This document shows, in pieces, positions 24,743 to 35,200 of a stretch of DNA of 64,000 nucleotides; positions within the stretch are counted from its first letter, which is position 1, and every line of letters starts with the position of its first letter. A model generated the notes under the pieces. That model had not been told where the DNA came from. It worked only from the letters and a program-made list of their open reading frames with translations, and made no database searches. Source of the DNA: Cyprinodon diabolis (lineage: Eukaryota; Chordata; Actinopteri; Cyprinodontiformes; Cyprinodontidae); the NCBI GenBank assembly GCA_030533445.1, contig CM060068.1, positions 35,613,510-35,677,509 on the forward strand. Direction: 5' to 3'. Both the position numbers and the translations under genes were made by a program.

Positions 24743-27307
24743 ATGGATCATAAACGTTTAAGTGGAGGAGCTAGAAAAAAAATTCAGCAAGAAAAGAAAA
24801 AAAAGGCATCAGTTTTACTTGAGAGTGTTCCAAATATCTCCAGCTTCTTCAGTACAAAGAAATCTGCTGAAAGCAATTCTATAAATGCTACTGCAAATTC
24901 AGCTAAGGTTAGCTATGCACCTGAGCTAGCATGTAGCTCCCAAGATCCTGAGACCACTACAAGTGTAGACACTGAACCAAATGCTTCTGGTGCTTATGAT
25001 TCAACCAATTCAGCAGTAGCCAGTTGCTCGGATGAATGTGAGGTCACTGCACCTCTGGACAGCATAGAAAATGAGCTGAATCTTTCTTCAACACCATCTA
25101 CAGTGACAACTCTACCTAGTGATCCCGCTAAATGGGCTGAGACCCTCACTGAGTCAATGAAGGAAGTTCTTATTCAAAGAGGTGCAAAATCATTTCACAA
25201 CCGTCACAGCCATTATCCAGCTTCTGTGAGGAACAGTGGGCTAGGAGGCAAAACCCGATGCCTAAACAATGAACATTTTACTTCACACTTGCCCAATGGA
25301 CAACGAGTACAAAGAGAGTGGCTGATGTACTCTCCCTCTACTGGTAATGTTTACTGCTTTGCATGCAAACTGTTTTCCCCAAAAACGCATTCTTTTGTGA
25401 CAGGCTATTGTGATTGGAAACACTCAGAAAGATTTGGTGAACATGAGCGAAGTGCTGAGCACATAACCTGCATGCAAGCAGTCTTGAACCGCGCCAAAGG
25501 TGCCACAGTTGATGCAGACCTGTTCAAACTGTTTCAGGCAGAGAGCAGCTATTGGAGGCAGGTGTTACAAAGAGTTGTTGCAGTCATTAAATTCCTTGCA
25601 GAAAGGGGCCTTGCATTTAGGGGTAAAAATGAATCGTTAGGGTCTCCTCTCAATGGGAACTACCTTGGTATTCTGGAGGTCCTGGCTGAATTTGATCCCT
25701 TTCTAAAGGATCACAACAGAAAGTTTGGGCAGATGGGTCGAGGTAATACCTCATATCTGTCCTCCACCATTTGTGAGGAATTCATTGAATTGATGGGTGC
25801 AAAAACCAAACAGGCTATAGCAGATGAACTGCAAGCAAGCAAATACTACTCTATCATTGTGGATTCAACCCCAGATTTATCTCATGTGGACCAATTGACA
25901 TTCATATTCCGTTTTGTTAGCAAAGAGGGCAGTGTTGTTGAACGCTTTGTGGGTTTTGAGCCCATTACTAGCCATACAGGTGAAAGTTTGGCTAACTGTG
26001 TCATGTCTGTGTTGGAAAATCTAGGGTTAGAGCTGTCAAATTGCAGGGGGCAGGCTTATGATAATGCCAGCAACATGTCAGGGAGGTATAATGGGTTGCA
26101 GGCTCACTTAAAGAAAAGCAACCCATTAATACACTATATTCCATGTGCAGCTCACTCTTTGAATTTGGTGGGAGTCAACAGCATTGACAGATGTGGAAAT
26201 GAAGTCTCTAAGTATTTTGACTTGATTCAGTCTATTTACAACTTCACAACTGCATCCACACACCGATGGGACAGGGTATTTGGCAATTCCAACATAGATC
26301 TCACACTTAAAGCTTTATCCAACACGCGTTGGAGTTGCCGTGCAGAATCTACCAAAGCACTGTGGCAGAACTACAGTAAAATAAAAGCAGCACTACAGGT
26401 TATTTCCACTGATGACACAGAGAAACGAGACACACGAACTGAAGCTGACAGTCTAGTGCGGAAGCTGGATTCACTTGAGATGGCCTTCATGGAAGGCTTT
26501 TGGGACACTGTTCTGTCCAGATTTCAGGCCACAAGTCTGCAACTTCAAAAAGCAGACATGGACCTTGGTACAGCAGTTAGATTGCTGGAATCTCTGCGCA
26601 CCTTTGTTCTCTCCCAAAGAGATCTATTTGATCATTTTGAGCAGAAAGCCTTAAACATGTTGGGTGGCACCCCATCTTACAGGGCTGAACGGACGAGGAA
26701 ACGTAAAAAGTTTGCTGATGAATCAGCATCCCCAGATGTTGTGCTTGAGGGAAGGCAACTGTTTCAAATAGAGACATTTATTGCCTCTATTGATCAACTG
26801 AGTTCAAGCCTTAATCACCGTCTGGAGGCCTACAAACATCTGAACAATTTGTTCAGTGTCCTTTTCTCTTTGGATACAGAGTCCAATGCTTCAGTCCTTC
26901 ACAAGGCCAAGATTCTCACTGAATCATACCCATCTGACCTCAATGAAAGTCTTGGACAGGAGCTTATACAGTTCAAATCTTTTATACAGCTCAACAACAC
27001 TGATGAGGAGAGGACCCCTTCAGGACTGCTCAAAACAATAATACATTTTGGACTACAGCCTACGTTTCCTAATACATACATTGCGCTACAGATTTTTCTC
27101 ACTCTACCGGTCAGTAACTGTGAGGGAGAACGCTCATTCTCTCTTTTGTCAAGAGTAAAAAATGAGCTGCGCACAAGAATGACTCAGAAAAGATTAAATG
27201 CGTTATCTCTAATGGCAATTGAGAGTGAGCTGACAAGAGAGTTGGACTTCAATGATGTGGTGGATGATTTTGCAAAATTGAAAGCACGAAAGAAACCCCT
27301 TGCTTAA
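24743..27307 (+). CDS. hAT-family transposase (ZMYM1/DUF4371-like), intact, 854 aa
   Basis: Transposase of the surrounding element. I start at 24743 (AATATGGATCAT, giving MDHKRLSGGARKK); the frame is open 120 bp further upstream, but that part reads as low-complexity CA-repeat. Order: basic N-terminus; about residues 155-255 a TTF-type zinc finger (VYCFACKLFSP, then GEHERSAEH); then the RNase-H-like core with IIVDSTPD and GQAYDNASNMSG carrying the likely first two acidic residues and the CAAHSLNLV motif; and a C-terminal hAT dimerisation region (LPVSNCEGERSFSLLSRVKN, about residues 790-815) with the last acidic residue. No internal stop. This architecture matches fish proteins named zinc finger MYM-type 1-like. 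A domesticated host gene is possible, but its place inside a flanked element makes a transposase more likely. Confidence 0.92.
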   Translation: MDHKRLSGGARKKIQQEKKKKASVLLESVPNISSFFSTKKSAESNSINATANSAKVSYAPELACSSQDPETTTSVDTEPNASGAYDSTNSAVASCSDECEVTAPLDSIENELNLSSTPSTVTTLPSDPAKWAETLTESMKEVLIQRGAKSFHNRHSHYPASVRNSGLGGKTRCLNNEHFTSHLPNGQRVQREWLMYSPSTGNVYCFACKLFSPKTHSFVTGYCDWKHSERFGEHERSAEHITCMQAVLNRAKGATVDADLFKLFQAESSYWRQVLQRVVAVIKFLAERGLAFRGKNESLGSPLNGNYLGILEVLAEFDPFLKDHNRKFGQMGRGNTSYLSSTICEEFIELMGAKTKQAIADELQASKYYSIIVDSTPDLSHVDQLTFIFRFVSKEGSVVERFVGFEPITSHTGESLANCVMSVLENLGLELSNCRGQAYDNASNMSGRYNGLQAHLKKSNPLIHYIPCAAHSLNLVGVNSIDRCGNEVSKYFDLIQSIYNFTTASTHRWDRVFGNSNIDLTLKALSNTRWSCRAESTKALWQNYSKIKAALQVISTDDTEKRDTRTEADSLVRKLDSLEMAFMEGFWDTVLSRFQATSLQLQKADMDLGTAVRLLESLRTFVLSQRDLFDHFEQKALNMLGGTPSYRAERTRKRKKFADESASPDVVLEGRQLFQIETFIASIDQLSSSLNHRLEAYKHLNNLFSVLFSLDTESNASVLHKAKILTESYPSDLNESLGQELIQFKSFIQLNNTDEERTPSGLLKTIIHFGLQPTFPNTYIALQIFLTLPVSNCEGERSFSLLSRVKNELRTRMTQKRLNALSLMAIESELTRELDFNDVVDDFAKLKARKKPLA

Positions 27308-27326
27308 AGGTGCACTGTGTAAGATT
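27304..27326 (+). repeat. TTAA plus miniature-element terminus at the transposase stop codon
   Basis: TTAA-AGGTGCACTGTGTAAGAT. The TAA of the TTAA is the transposase stop. Matches the terminus family seen at 22425-22449 and 47470. The other end was not found. Confidence 0.45.
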
Positions 27327-27439
27327 TTTAGGTTATTTCCAGAATTCACCCATTCACTAATGTTAGGCTACCTGTTTTCATGAATACTTACCACCACCAT
27401 AAAATTCTAAGTATCCATTATGACTTGGAGAATTGCACT

Positions 27440-28123
27440 TTCGCCATTTCTGGGAAGTGTCACCTGGATTGTGAAGATAGGATTGACTTTAGGCAGAAGC
27501 TTGGTGCTTTCTCTGGCAAACTGAACCTCAAGCTTCATTCTCTGCAGCTTTGCATTCTTGTGCAGACTTTCATCCACAAGGAACTTTTCAACTTCCCCAC
27601 TATCGTGAAGGGGCCATAAAAAGATTTCAGTGTGTCCAGCATGTCTAGTCTCTTACTCTCCTTTCTTTGAGCCATCTCTTGTTTCTCATCTGCCCTACTC
27701 TCGAATTTTGCCTTCATGAATTTACTCCAGTTGAGTTCAACCTCCCTTTTTGCTTGTGCTGCTGCCTTGAAACCTCTGAAGCTCCTGGCACTTCTGTAAA
27801 ATTATTGACCTATTGACTGCGTTCAGTGTGCCCAACTTCTTCAGTTTGTAGTCCACCTTGCCACATTGTCTCTCCATCCCAATGTTGTGCACAGGGGTGC
27901 CATCAATGTTACTAGCCTGTTCACTGACAGGGTCCATTGGGAAGGTCTCCTCATCCATCCTCTGCCTGGCCAGGACAGTCTTCAGATGGGGCAGCATGAG
28001 ATCTGTCAGCTGCTTCACTTCATCCAAGTATTCGGCAGCCACGTCTGACACTGAGTTCAGGACATGTCCAGTGCCTGTCCAGCCACTATAGCATTCTTGG
28101 AAATGGGCTATCTTGACCTGCAT
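27440..28123 (-). pseudogene. Frameshifted antisense coding remnant of unknown fish repeat-associated family
   Basis: Reading 28123 down to about 27440 on the - strand gives a continuous protein order with frame changes: ETFPMDPVSEQ, NIDGTPVHNIGMERQCGKVD, LNAVNRSIILQKCQEL, RGFKAAAQAKREVELNW, MKAKFESRADEKQEMAQ, and a distal part near 27535-27440 resembling RMKLEVQFARESTKLLPK. I recall the NIDG-VHNIGMERQCG phrase from uncharacterised proteins repeated across fish genomes, but not their function. At least one frameshift follows QELQ and another lies near 27600. It sits inside the hAT element, antisense to and just downstream of the transposase: either a second ORF or a captured fragment. Confidence 0.55.
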
Positions 28124-28649
28124 GCAGCCCTTGTACCATGAACTGGCCTACACCTTTCTTTGTGGTGCTCTCCGATGCATGTTATCATTTTACCTTTCTC
28201 CTTCTCCTCAAGCTTAACCACAAATAGATACAGACTTTGAGCCTCAATTTGCTGCACAGCTGCCGTTATGCCAAAGTGTTTTCCTAAGATATTATTTTAT
28301 TTTTAATGATAGAAGGGAGGAAAAGGGGGCAAAAATCATGTCCGATTTAGTTTTTTGGGTGGGGTGGGGGGTTTATTTCATGATAGCTACCAACTTCCAA
28401 TACATAATATCTCTCAAATGACCCAATGCACCATCACTGAAGTGGGCATAATCATTTTCCAAAATGTTTATTTTTAGGCCATTTATCCCCTCCCCCTGTG
28501 TCTGTGTGAAACCTGTGCTTGTCAGTGTCTGTGTGGTATACCTAATATTGTGTGTGCAGTATGTGCACTCTTCTGTACAGGACAGTGTGCATGTCTGTTC
28601 ACAGTATACAGTATTTCTTGCATAGTTCGTGCGTGTGTGTGCGCCCGCA
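28124..28649. other. hAT element 3' non-coding region
   Basis: G-run (28353-28373), GT/AC-rich stretch near 28490-28650, then the right end. No coding feature supported. Confidence 0.5.
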
Positions 28650-28717
28650 CGCGCGGGGGGTTGAGGGGCCAAGACCATGTCAGGCCCAGGGGGCCAAAAT
28701 TTCTTAATCCGCCCCTG

Positions 28718-28725
28718 TGTATGAG
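28718..28725 (+). repeat. Right target-site duplication of the hAT element
   Basis: TGTATGAG. The sequence continues TGATGCAAACAGC, as at the unfilled site of copy 2. Confidence 0.88.
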
Positions 28726-30061
28726 TGATGCAAACAGCAACTTTTAAACAGAGTGTGCACGAGGAGAAATGGTCTTGTGCATGCTCTCGTACGCAATCAA
28801 TTGACGTTCCCTCTCGGGAGCGGGTAAAGGGTTGTGCATGAGAAGCTTTTTTTTTTTTTTAAAGTGGAGAGGTCTTTTCAAGAATTAGCTAAAATCCTCC
28901 ACTATACCTTTAATATGTCTGTTTTTGGCTCTTGAGGGCTGCATAAATAGCCTTCACTGACCGGATTCAGGTGTTGGAACTGCCAGAGTATAAAATATCA
29001 CTTTTTTTAGTGAGTCCAAGCAAACTTTCAAATCAATAAAATAAGAAAACTAAAGTTTTCAAATGGTCCATTACTAAATATCCTAAGAAAAAAAAAATCT
29101 GTGGGGTCATTTAAATTGGGACCTGAAATATTTTCAGAACCTGACAGGTTAGAAGAACTAATGCAGGTTAGAGAAGTTCAGACGCAGACAGACTCTTATC
29201 AAAAGTAAAGCATAAAGTGTATCTTTTAATGGAGACCAGCCAAAAACATGAAAACAGTAAAAAAAGAAACACATAGTAAAAGACAATGACATCAAAGATG
29301 GTATAGATATTTGAACAAAACACCAAGATCTATCTATTCGTCACTAAATAATTCAAATACCTATTTAAACACATGTTGCCTAGCAAAGCTGTCAAGGGTT
29401 GAAGAAGAAATCATTCTAGAGTTAGCTCATAAACTAGTTATTCCTTCATCACTTTGCCGGTCTTATCTGTGGTGAGCAGAACTGCACCCACTCAGAGCAA
29501 TTAAACTTTGTGTAAAACTTTTTATACATTTTTAAACGTCTGTAATCTCTAAGAGATATGGGATCCATGACAGCAGCCTTTTTACGTCATGTACTGTGTG
29601 AATCATTTAAGAAAAAAAACAACAAACATGACTAAAAATAACTTTTCTGCAATTTCCAAAAAAGAAAATTCAAGCTTTTTTAAAGGGGATTTAATGCAGT
29701 TGGCTGAAACAAAATAGAGGATAGCTGCCCTGCGTTCCACGCCCTTAGCATGATGCTGCCACCACTATGTTTCAGCATGAGCAGTTTGTGATATGGGTTG
29801 TTCCAAAAAAAAAAGTAAAAAAAACAAACCACTGGAATTTCTTTTCCAAGTTTGAAGATGTTCCGCTTCCCATCCAGGAAGCTTTTACAGTTCAAAATGT
29901 TTGGATTAGCGTTGATTTCCAGGCTCTGTAGCGTAGCCAAGCAAAGCCTTGCTATGGCTTAGAAAACATACAAATTAAACTGAAAAAACAGGTCCACCCT
30001 TAGTAATGGGGAGTTTTTGAGGTCATTGTTGTTCTGCAATACCCGATACTGACTTATGCAT

Positions 30062-30415
30062 CTAAAAAAGGGAGTCTTTAGGGTCATTGTTGGCCTGGTT
30101 GACCTGGTGAAATGTCTTTGTCCCTGCATAGCGATGAGGGTTGAGATGATAGTGGGAAGGAATCAACTCTATCGCTGCGTAGAGTTGGGAGAGCTGTAAC
30201 CTGAAATTAGCCCATCTGTTTAAGGTTGTTTTTTCTCTCTTAACATAAATGACTTCCTTCACATCCCTTTCGAACCACCTGTCTTCTTTGTCCAAAATGT
30301 GAACATTCTGGTTCTCAAACGAATGTCCTTTGACCTTGAGGTGTAGATGGACAGCAGAGTCTTGTCCGGAGGAGGTAGCCCATCTGTGTTGAGCCATGCC
30401 TCTGCTCAGATTCAA
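30062..30415 (-). pseudogene. Retroelement fragment, probable Penelope-like GIY-YIG endonuclease region
   Basis: An open frame with MAQHRWATSSGQDSAVHLHL, KGHSFENQNVHILDKEDRW, FERDVKEVIYVKREKTTLN and RHQLS-like QLSQLY. The order QHR-x-SGQDSAVHLHL-KGHSFE-ILDREDRWFERGVKEAIYVK is a familiar fish repeat protein that I associate with the C-terminal endonuclease of Penelope-like elements. The start of the domain (YIGET region) and the reverse transcriptase are absent, so it is a 3' fragment. Stop just below 30062. Confidence 0.6.
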
Positions 30416-31249
30416 AATCTAACATTTAACATCTTCTATGAGTCTTATATTACCCTTTAAAACCAAACCTTTGGAAAGCTTTTACCATGCCAGAGTTTGG
30501 TTTATGGAGTGAGTCATGCCAGTGTGAACCTGGACCTTGGAACCAACTACAAAACCATAGCAGCACATTTGTAACTGCTGTTTACAGGGTCTGCGCTTTG
30601 CAGAGAGGATGGGATGAAAGAGCAGCAGATTTTTGTAGAAATAGAGCGAAAACTAAGCGAGACTATATTGACTGCTTTAAAATAATATGTGAACAGAACA
30701 ATGTGGTTTTGTAGTGAATAAGAGGGTGGATGATCGTCACCAGCCGATGTACTTTATTTTTACACATTTTTTTATGACACAGTTTGGCGAGACCTGGAAT
30801 AAAAGATCAGCAGGTTAAAAAAAAACTAGAACAAACAAAAAAATAAAAATAAAGACATGCAATTCTTGCTCAGAAGTGTATCACTGTCATCCTTACTCAG
30901 CAGATGAATAACCAAGCTGACTATGCAATAACACCAGTGGTTATTTTGGATGACTTGCAGGTAACACTGCAGTGACCTCAGAGTGATGATGTTTCTAATA
31001 CTGTAGAAGAAACATCCAGCTTACTAGAGAAAAGGCAAAAATAAACACACATTTTAGACTTTTCTTTTGTATCTGTGATAGTTTTTTTGATGCATTTTTA
31101 TTATCACTTCTTACATAGAAAAAGGTGAAATTACAATCGTTTCAGCGTGAGCCACAATGGTTCAATAAGACAAAAAGTGCATAAAGCAGTGATATAAAAA
31201 TTCATAATGTGGATGTTTTATATCAAAACATCCACAACTGATTTTTAAG

Positions 31250-31640
31250 ATGCAAATTCTGAGATTAAAGTCAGTATTTTGAGATTAAAGTCAAAATTCT
31301 GAGAAAAAAGTCAGTATTTTGAGAAAAAAGTCAGAATTTTCAGATTAAAGTCCGAATTCTGAGATTGAAGTCAGAATTCTGAGAAAAAGTCAGAATTCTG
31401 AGATTAAAGTCAAAATTCTGAGAAAAATGTCAAAATTTTGAGAAAAAAGTCTGAATTCTAAGATTAAAGTCAGAATTCTGAGATTTAAGTCAGTATTCTG
31501 AGAAGGAAAGTCAGAATTTTGAGAAAAAAAGTCAGAATTCTAAGATTAAAGAGAATTCTGAGAAAAAAGTCAGAATTTTTTAGAAAAAAAGTCAGAAACT
31601 AAAAAACAGTCAGAATTCTGTGATTAAAGTCAGACTTTTT
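31250..31640 (+). repeat. Degenerate tandem array, unit about 20 bp (GAGAAAAAAGTCAGAATTCT)
   Basis: About 19 units alternating GAGATTAAAGTCAGAATTCT and GAGAAAAAAGTCAGAATTTT. A common type of simple array in teleosts; here about 650 bp to 1 kb upstream of the slc15a2 start codon. Confidence 0.9.
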
Positions 31641-31859
31641 TCCCATATTAAACTGAAATAAAATTTAAAAATCAGTCTTTTTTTTTTTTCAGTGTCCCTA
31701 ATCCGCTCCGTACCTGATGCAAACGATGCGATGCAGTCTTTAATGTGTCACCTGCCCAGCAGGAGCAGCTTTATTTAGATGAAGCTGATGAATGACCCAT
31801 AATAAGCAGAGGCTTAGTGTTGCATGGAGGAGTGAGTTTTACTCAGAGTGATTTCAGAA

Positions 31860-32282
31860 ACAATGAGTTAGATATGATCCAAGCACAGAGGACAGACAGT
31901 ACAGATCACTTTGACCCTGCTTCCAGAACCAGCAGGTCTGAATCTGAGCCCAACAACAGAACTATTGTGGACCAAGAGGGGCTGCTGCTGGGTTAGCCCC
32001 CCCCCTCTCCTCCCACTTTCCCCACTCCCACTAACGGATCTCCTGCTCCACGGAAAGGATCCAACTTTCTGGATCTAAATGATCCTCGGATTGTTCAGGA
32101 AGGAGAGGTTCTTTTCAAAAAGGTGACAAGTCCAAGTTCTCCAGTGGTGGAAGATTAACCTAAACTCTGCGTGTTTTTATGAGCGCAGCTGCTTGATCTG
32201 GAGGTTTATGTGCGAGCCGCAGCAGAGAGACAGAGGAGCGCTGAGGGAAGGAGCTGGAAACTCACTGGAAAATAAAAGCAAC
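31860..32282 (+). promoter_or_regulatory. Probable slc15a2 promoter side and 5' leader
   Basis: GC-richer than its surroundings, with a C-run at about 31998-32006 and a purine-rich leader (GCAGAGAGACAGAGGAGCG) ending at the ATG. No canonical TATA box at a clear distance. The transcription start cannot be set from sequence alone. Confidence 0.35.
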
Positions 32283-32291
32283 ATGGGCAAG
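32283..32291 (+). CDS. slc15a2: slc15a2 exon 1, coding part
   Basis: Three codons, M-G-K, then donor AAG|GTAAAT. Context AGCAACATGG is a good Kozak match. Tiny coding part, so an alternative first exon is possible. Confidence 0.7.
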
Positions 32292-35200
32292 GTAAATGCC
32301 AGCGATGTCTGCCTGCGTGGATCTGCTTACATGCTTTCCTTCTTATTTATTTATTTTATGGGTGCATTTTAACAAGAAAAATGTTTCTAAACCAAAAAAA
32401 AAGAAGAAAAAAAAACGTAAGGATTCCAGCGAGTTTCAGATTGTTGTGCATAAAATAGTTGGATTTGGTCTGATTATTCAAACTTGGCTCAATTATAGAT
32501 TCAATGACGCAACTTTCTTGCAAAAGTAAAAAAAAAGGTTGTTTGGAAGTTTGTGGCCCGCATACCTCTGACTGGGAGACCGATCTTCATCGCATACCTT
32601 TTTTATTTTAGTTTGCATCAGTAAAATGAAGCTTATCGTGTTTATCTGTGCAAATATGTCCTCTTTTTTAATTTTGATCCGTTCTTTGCTTTTCTAAACG
32701 GTCAGAGGAGCATAATAAGATAATCAGTCATGACCTGTTTGGTCACATGGTGTCTCTGTGAGCAAATTGACTTGAAGTAAGCTGTGTTGGTTTGATCTGA
32801 AATAGGAAATCAGTTTTTCTAAAGCTTTCCATTAAGCATAAATCACACATTGTGTAAAAAAGTCATTTTTTTTTACATAATGTCCTAACCTGAGATTTCC
32901 AGGTTAACTAAAACTGGGATATATTGGTGAAAAAAAAAGAAAGCTTTGGAAAATCTAAATATATTTTTGCATTATCCAGCTTCTAATATATGGAGGACCA
33001 GCTCTACCATAGTTAAATATAAATACAGAAATAAATAAATGCTCTGTAAATAAATTGGCATACAATTAATTGCCCCCAAATAAATGTAGTTAGAAATTAA
33101 ATTATACAGTGAGCTTCTTTATTTATTCACCTTTGTAATAATAATAATTACCTTATTTATTTATTTATGTGCATGTTATAATATTTTTCTCTGTTTTATT
33201 CTTCCTTTGTCTTTTTTTTACCCTATTTATTTCTTCAATGCTATTTATTCCTGCCTGTTGTTTTTATATTTCTGTCAGCATTTCTGCCTCATTATGCAAA
33301 GTAGGAGGGGCAGAGGTCTTTAACAGGGGGTCCGAGACCCCTAGAGGCTCCAGGGAGGTACTGCATGGGGGTTGCAAAAGTTTTGGTTGATTAGACTTTT
33401 TTTTTTATATTCCCCACCTGCAATTTTTTTCCACCAATTTAAATGTCTTTAAAAGGACATTAACATAAATTCAACACACTGTAGTAAACAGATACATGGA
33501 GGCAGAAGATGTCTTTCTGTCAACAATGCACACATTCGGCGAGACACAGGAGCTCTTTCAAGCTGGGAACCGTTTCATTCACAACACCGGTCCCATCAAC
33601 CAGGAATCAGAATCAGAAATACTTTAATAATCCCAGGGAGAAATTACTTTTTCCATCTGTAATAGAATGACTATAGGACCAGTTTGTATAACACAATTTC
33701 ATAATATATATATATATAATCAGGGGATCCCCGCTCCATTTCGCCATTATTTTGGGGGTCCTTGGCCTGGAAAACGTTGAAGACCCCTATTTTAGAGGTC
33801 AACTTCTGCCCATTGGTTGGTTAGCATTTTACTGCTTCGGTCCAATCTACAGGAGGAGAGGAGAGTCTGAAGTCACTGACCGTTTCTCAATTCTAAAGAA
33901 CGCAAGTATGGACTTTTGTCCTTGCCAAGTATGTTCTTGAGGACAAATAAATACTATTTATTTATTTATAAATATGGTAGAGCTGGTCCTCCATACTAAC
34001 AAATATGGACTCATAAAAAAGCAAAAAACAAAAAAACATATAGGAATAAGCTTGGATCAAACTTCATGGCAAGATTTGGAACAATCCACACTTCATGCAT
34101 GAAGTATACATTTTCTTTCTGTTTCTGCTGCAGTAAGACTTTATTTTAAGAACAACCATATCATTATGTCACATTGCAACAAAGCAGAAAAATGTCTGCT
34201 ATGAGGGCGTCTCTGTGAGTTGAACCGCTCCTTCTGTAACAGACATGGGAATGATTTTGGTTCAAAGGTTCAAAGGAGATTATTTCTGTATGTAATTTGC
34301 CATTTCTAAACAGTTTTAACAAAAAGGAAACTAAAAGAAAACTTGAAATATGTGGAGATGGAGATGATTAAATACGTTTAAAACAGAGAAGAAAAATGAA
34401 GTGCCATAGTAAAGTATTTTTTTGTATTGAATAAACCATTTTTGATGGAAAATTAGAAAAACTGTGGTTTTTTCAAGATTTTAATTTCTCATCTTACTTA
34501 TTGCAACTGATCTCATTGATTTCTCTTTGTCTCTATAAAATGGAACAGAAGAAATGTTCCTTTCAGTAATTTTTACTTTAAGTTTAAATTTTCCTGTGTT
34601 TTTAAAAACTTTTATTAGAGTAACATTTTGCACCGGTAACTTTACGTGTATTTAAACTATTTGTGGGCCCTATTTCTAAAATATTTATCCAAGTACCTGT
34701 ACTTTTACTTGAGTAATACTTTATTTGTTGTTGTTTTATTTTTTTGCATTCCTTCCACCTCTGCATAGCACAGAGTGGTGTACAGGAACAATCTGGTGCT
34801 GAAACATGTCAATCATCTTGGCGGGTAATCAGATTTTAGGGGGTACAAAATCCCTAATTACACATCTTTACTGTACAAAAGGTTACTTCATGGGTTTTTA
34901 TCATTTTTTTGGGGGGGGTGTATTTTATTTTAAATTTGAATCCCCATTTTGCTGCAGATTTCACGTCTTGGAGTTAATAAAATAAATCTATACGTCTATC
35001 TTGGTCTTAAGTGACATGAGTTTGTCACTTTGTGCTCTAGTCCCTGCAGATACTTTCACTTTTTTCTACAGGCTGGTTTCTCAGCTTGGATTTCTTTGCA
35101 CTTTAGGAAAAGATATTTAGAATAAAAGGTTATTTTAAAAGGGAATTACGGTATGTCTTTCATTTTCATTTAAACTAAAGGGAGAGGAAAAATGCTTTTA

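Larger units (their letters stand above)
22650..28717 (+). mobile_element. Complete autonomous-looking hAT transposon, 6.07 kb
   Basis: Ends are imperfect inverted repeats: CATAGGTGGATTAATGACC on the left and, reversed, CAGGGGCGGATTAAGAAAT on the right. It is flanked by an 8-bp duplication TGTATGAG (22642-22649 and 28718-28725), the hAT hallmark. The related element at 59006-59840 holds the unfilled site (TTGTATGAGCGATGC). Inside, in order, are a GC-rich minisatellite, a (CA)n tract, an intact hAT transposase and an antisense coding remnant. Confidence 0.9.
22477..28909. mobile_element. TTAA-flanked miniature element, copy 1, split by a hAT transposon
   Basis: Outer ends are perfect inverted repeats, AGGTATAGTGGAGGAT at 22477 and ATCCTCCACTATACCT ending at 28909, flanked by TTAA at 22473-22476 and 28910-28913. 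Without the hAT insertion and one copy of its 8-bp duplication the element is about 360 bp. Copy 2 (59006-59840) shows the same order of sequence. A TTAA target suggests a piggyBac-like mobilising enzyme; a TA target one base in cannot be excluded, as copy 2 has GTAA on its right. Confidence 0.85.
28914..32282. other. Intergenic sequence between hAT cluster and slc15a2
   Basis: Holds the Penelope-like fragment (30062-30415, - strand), a repeat phrase at about 29745 (ATGATGCTGCCACCACTATG), the GAGAAAAAAGTCAGAATT repeat array (31250-31640) and the slc15a2 promoter side. No other gene found. Confidence 0.55.
32989..33995. mobile_element. Terminal-inverted-repeat element, outer layer of a nested set
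   Basis: Ends TATGGAGGACCAGCTCTACC at 32989 and its complement ending at 33995, about 1 kb apart. AT-rich, no transposase. Two further insertions lie inside. Confidence 0.75.
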
